From assembly GCA_028277325.1 (NCBI GenBank), contig JANQGL010000208.1, positions 1-5,624 on the forward strand: a DNA stretch of 5,624 nucleotides. Direction: 5' to 3'. The notes below the pieces were generated by a model. The model saw only the letters and a program-made list of their open reading frames with translations. It made no database searches and was not told where the DNA came from. Below are positions 5,533-5,624 of this stretch, one piece after another; within the stretch, counting starts at the first letter, position 1, and each line of letters starts with the position of its first letter. The position numbers were made by a program, and so were the translations under genes. The DNA comes from Magnetospira sp. (GTDB lineage: Bacteria > Pseudomonadota > Alphaproteobacteria > Rhodospirillales > Magnetospiraceae).

Positions 5533-5624
5533 TGCAGCGATCCAAACGAAAGATTCGGGCGAAGGTCGACATTCGTTTGGTGAATCGCTGCACAAACAAA
5601 TGCTTGACTGGGGCGCCGGGCCGA
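5529..5624. repeat. Type A element, copy 2 (runs off window end)
   Basis: All 96 bases to the window edge match 2855-2950 in direct orientation with two substitutions: A for G at 5546 and G for A near the 3' part. The first substitution turns a G-T pair into A-T in the inner stem, so copy 2 has a perfectly paired stem. It begins at the CTAG shared with the preceding hairpin. The second hairpin of the element lies beyond the window. Confidence 0.9.

Overview
The window is strongly GC-rich. Its genes look alphaproteobacterial, probably Rhodospirillales-like. This rests on the high GC, the many signalling domains, the GPDRRR-tailed single-domain response regulator and the free-standing Hpt protein. 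It is an inference from style; no taxonomic marker is present.

Positions 1-2789 hold four same-strand genes: the C-terminal part of a hybrid sensor histidine kinase (ATPase domain plus receiver), a short-chain dehydrogenase/reductase with a strong ribosome binding site, a single-domain response regulator preceded by a weak sigma70-like promoter, and a small histidine-phosphotransfer (Hpt) protein 36-45 nt behind it. Kinase, receiver and Hpt modules could form one phosphorelay, although the reductase sits between them. The regulator and Hpt genes look like a two-gene operon.

Positions 2790-3279 contain no gene. This stretch holds two palindromic repeat elements (2855-2987 and 2984-3054), then an AT-rich promoter-like segment and a leader hairpin ahead of an 82-residue conserved-looking protein of unknown function (3280-3528). 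A third palindromic element (3525-3645) abuts that gene so closely that its CTAG edge contains the stop codon. After 226 nt with no recognised gene comes a complete FAD-linked dehydrogenase of the D-2-hydroxyglutarate/D-lactate/glycolate dehydrogenase type (3872-5287).

Positions 5288-5624 hold no gene and are almost wholly repeat: a diverged second copy of the 71-bp palindrome, two further hairpins, and a second, nearly identical copy of the 2855 element running off the window end.

The most unusual feature is this set of modular palindromes. Their edges fall on CTAG (or a one-base variant), a tetranucleotide I found otherwise only at the Hpt stop codon. Neighbouring elements share a CTAG. 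Several hairpins with unrelated stem sequences keep the same 3-nt bulge at the same place. They resemble miniature transposon derivatives (CTAG is the known preferred target of IS630) or REP/REPIN-like elements. No transposase is present in the window.
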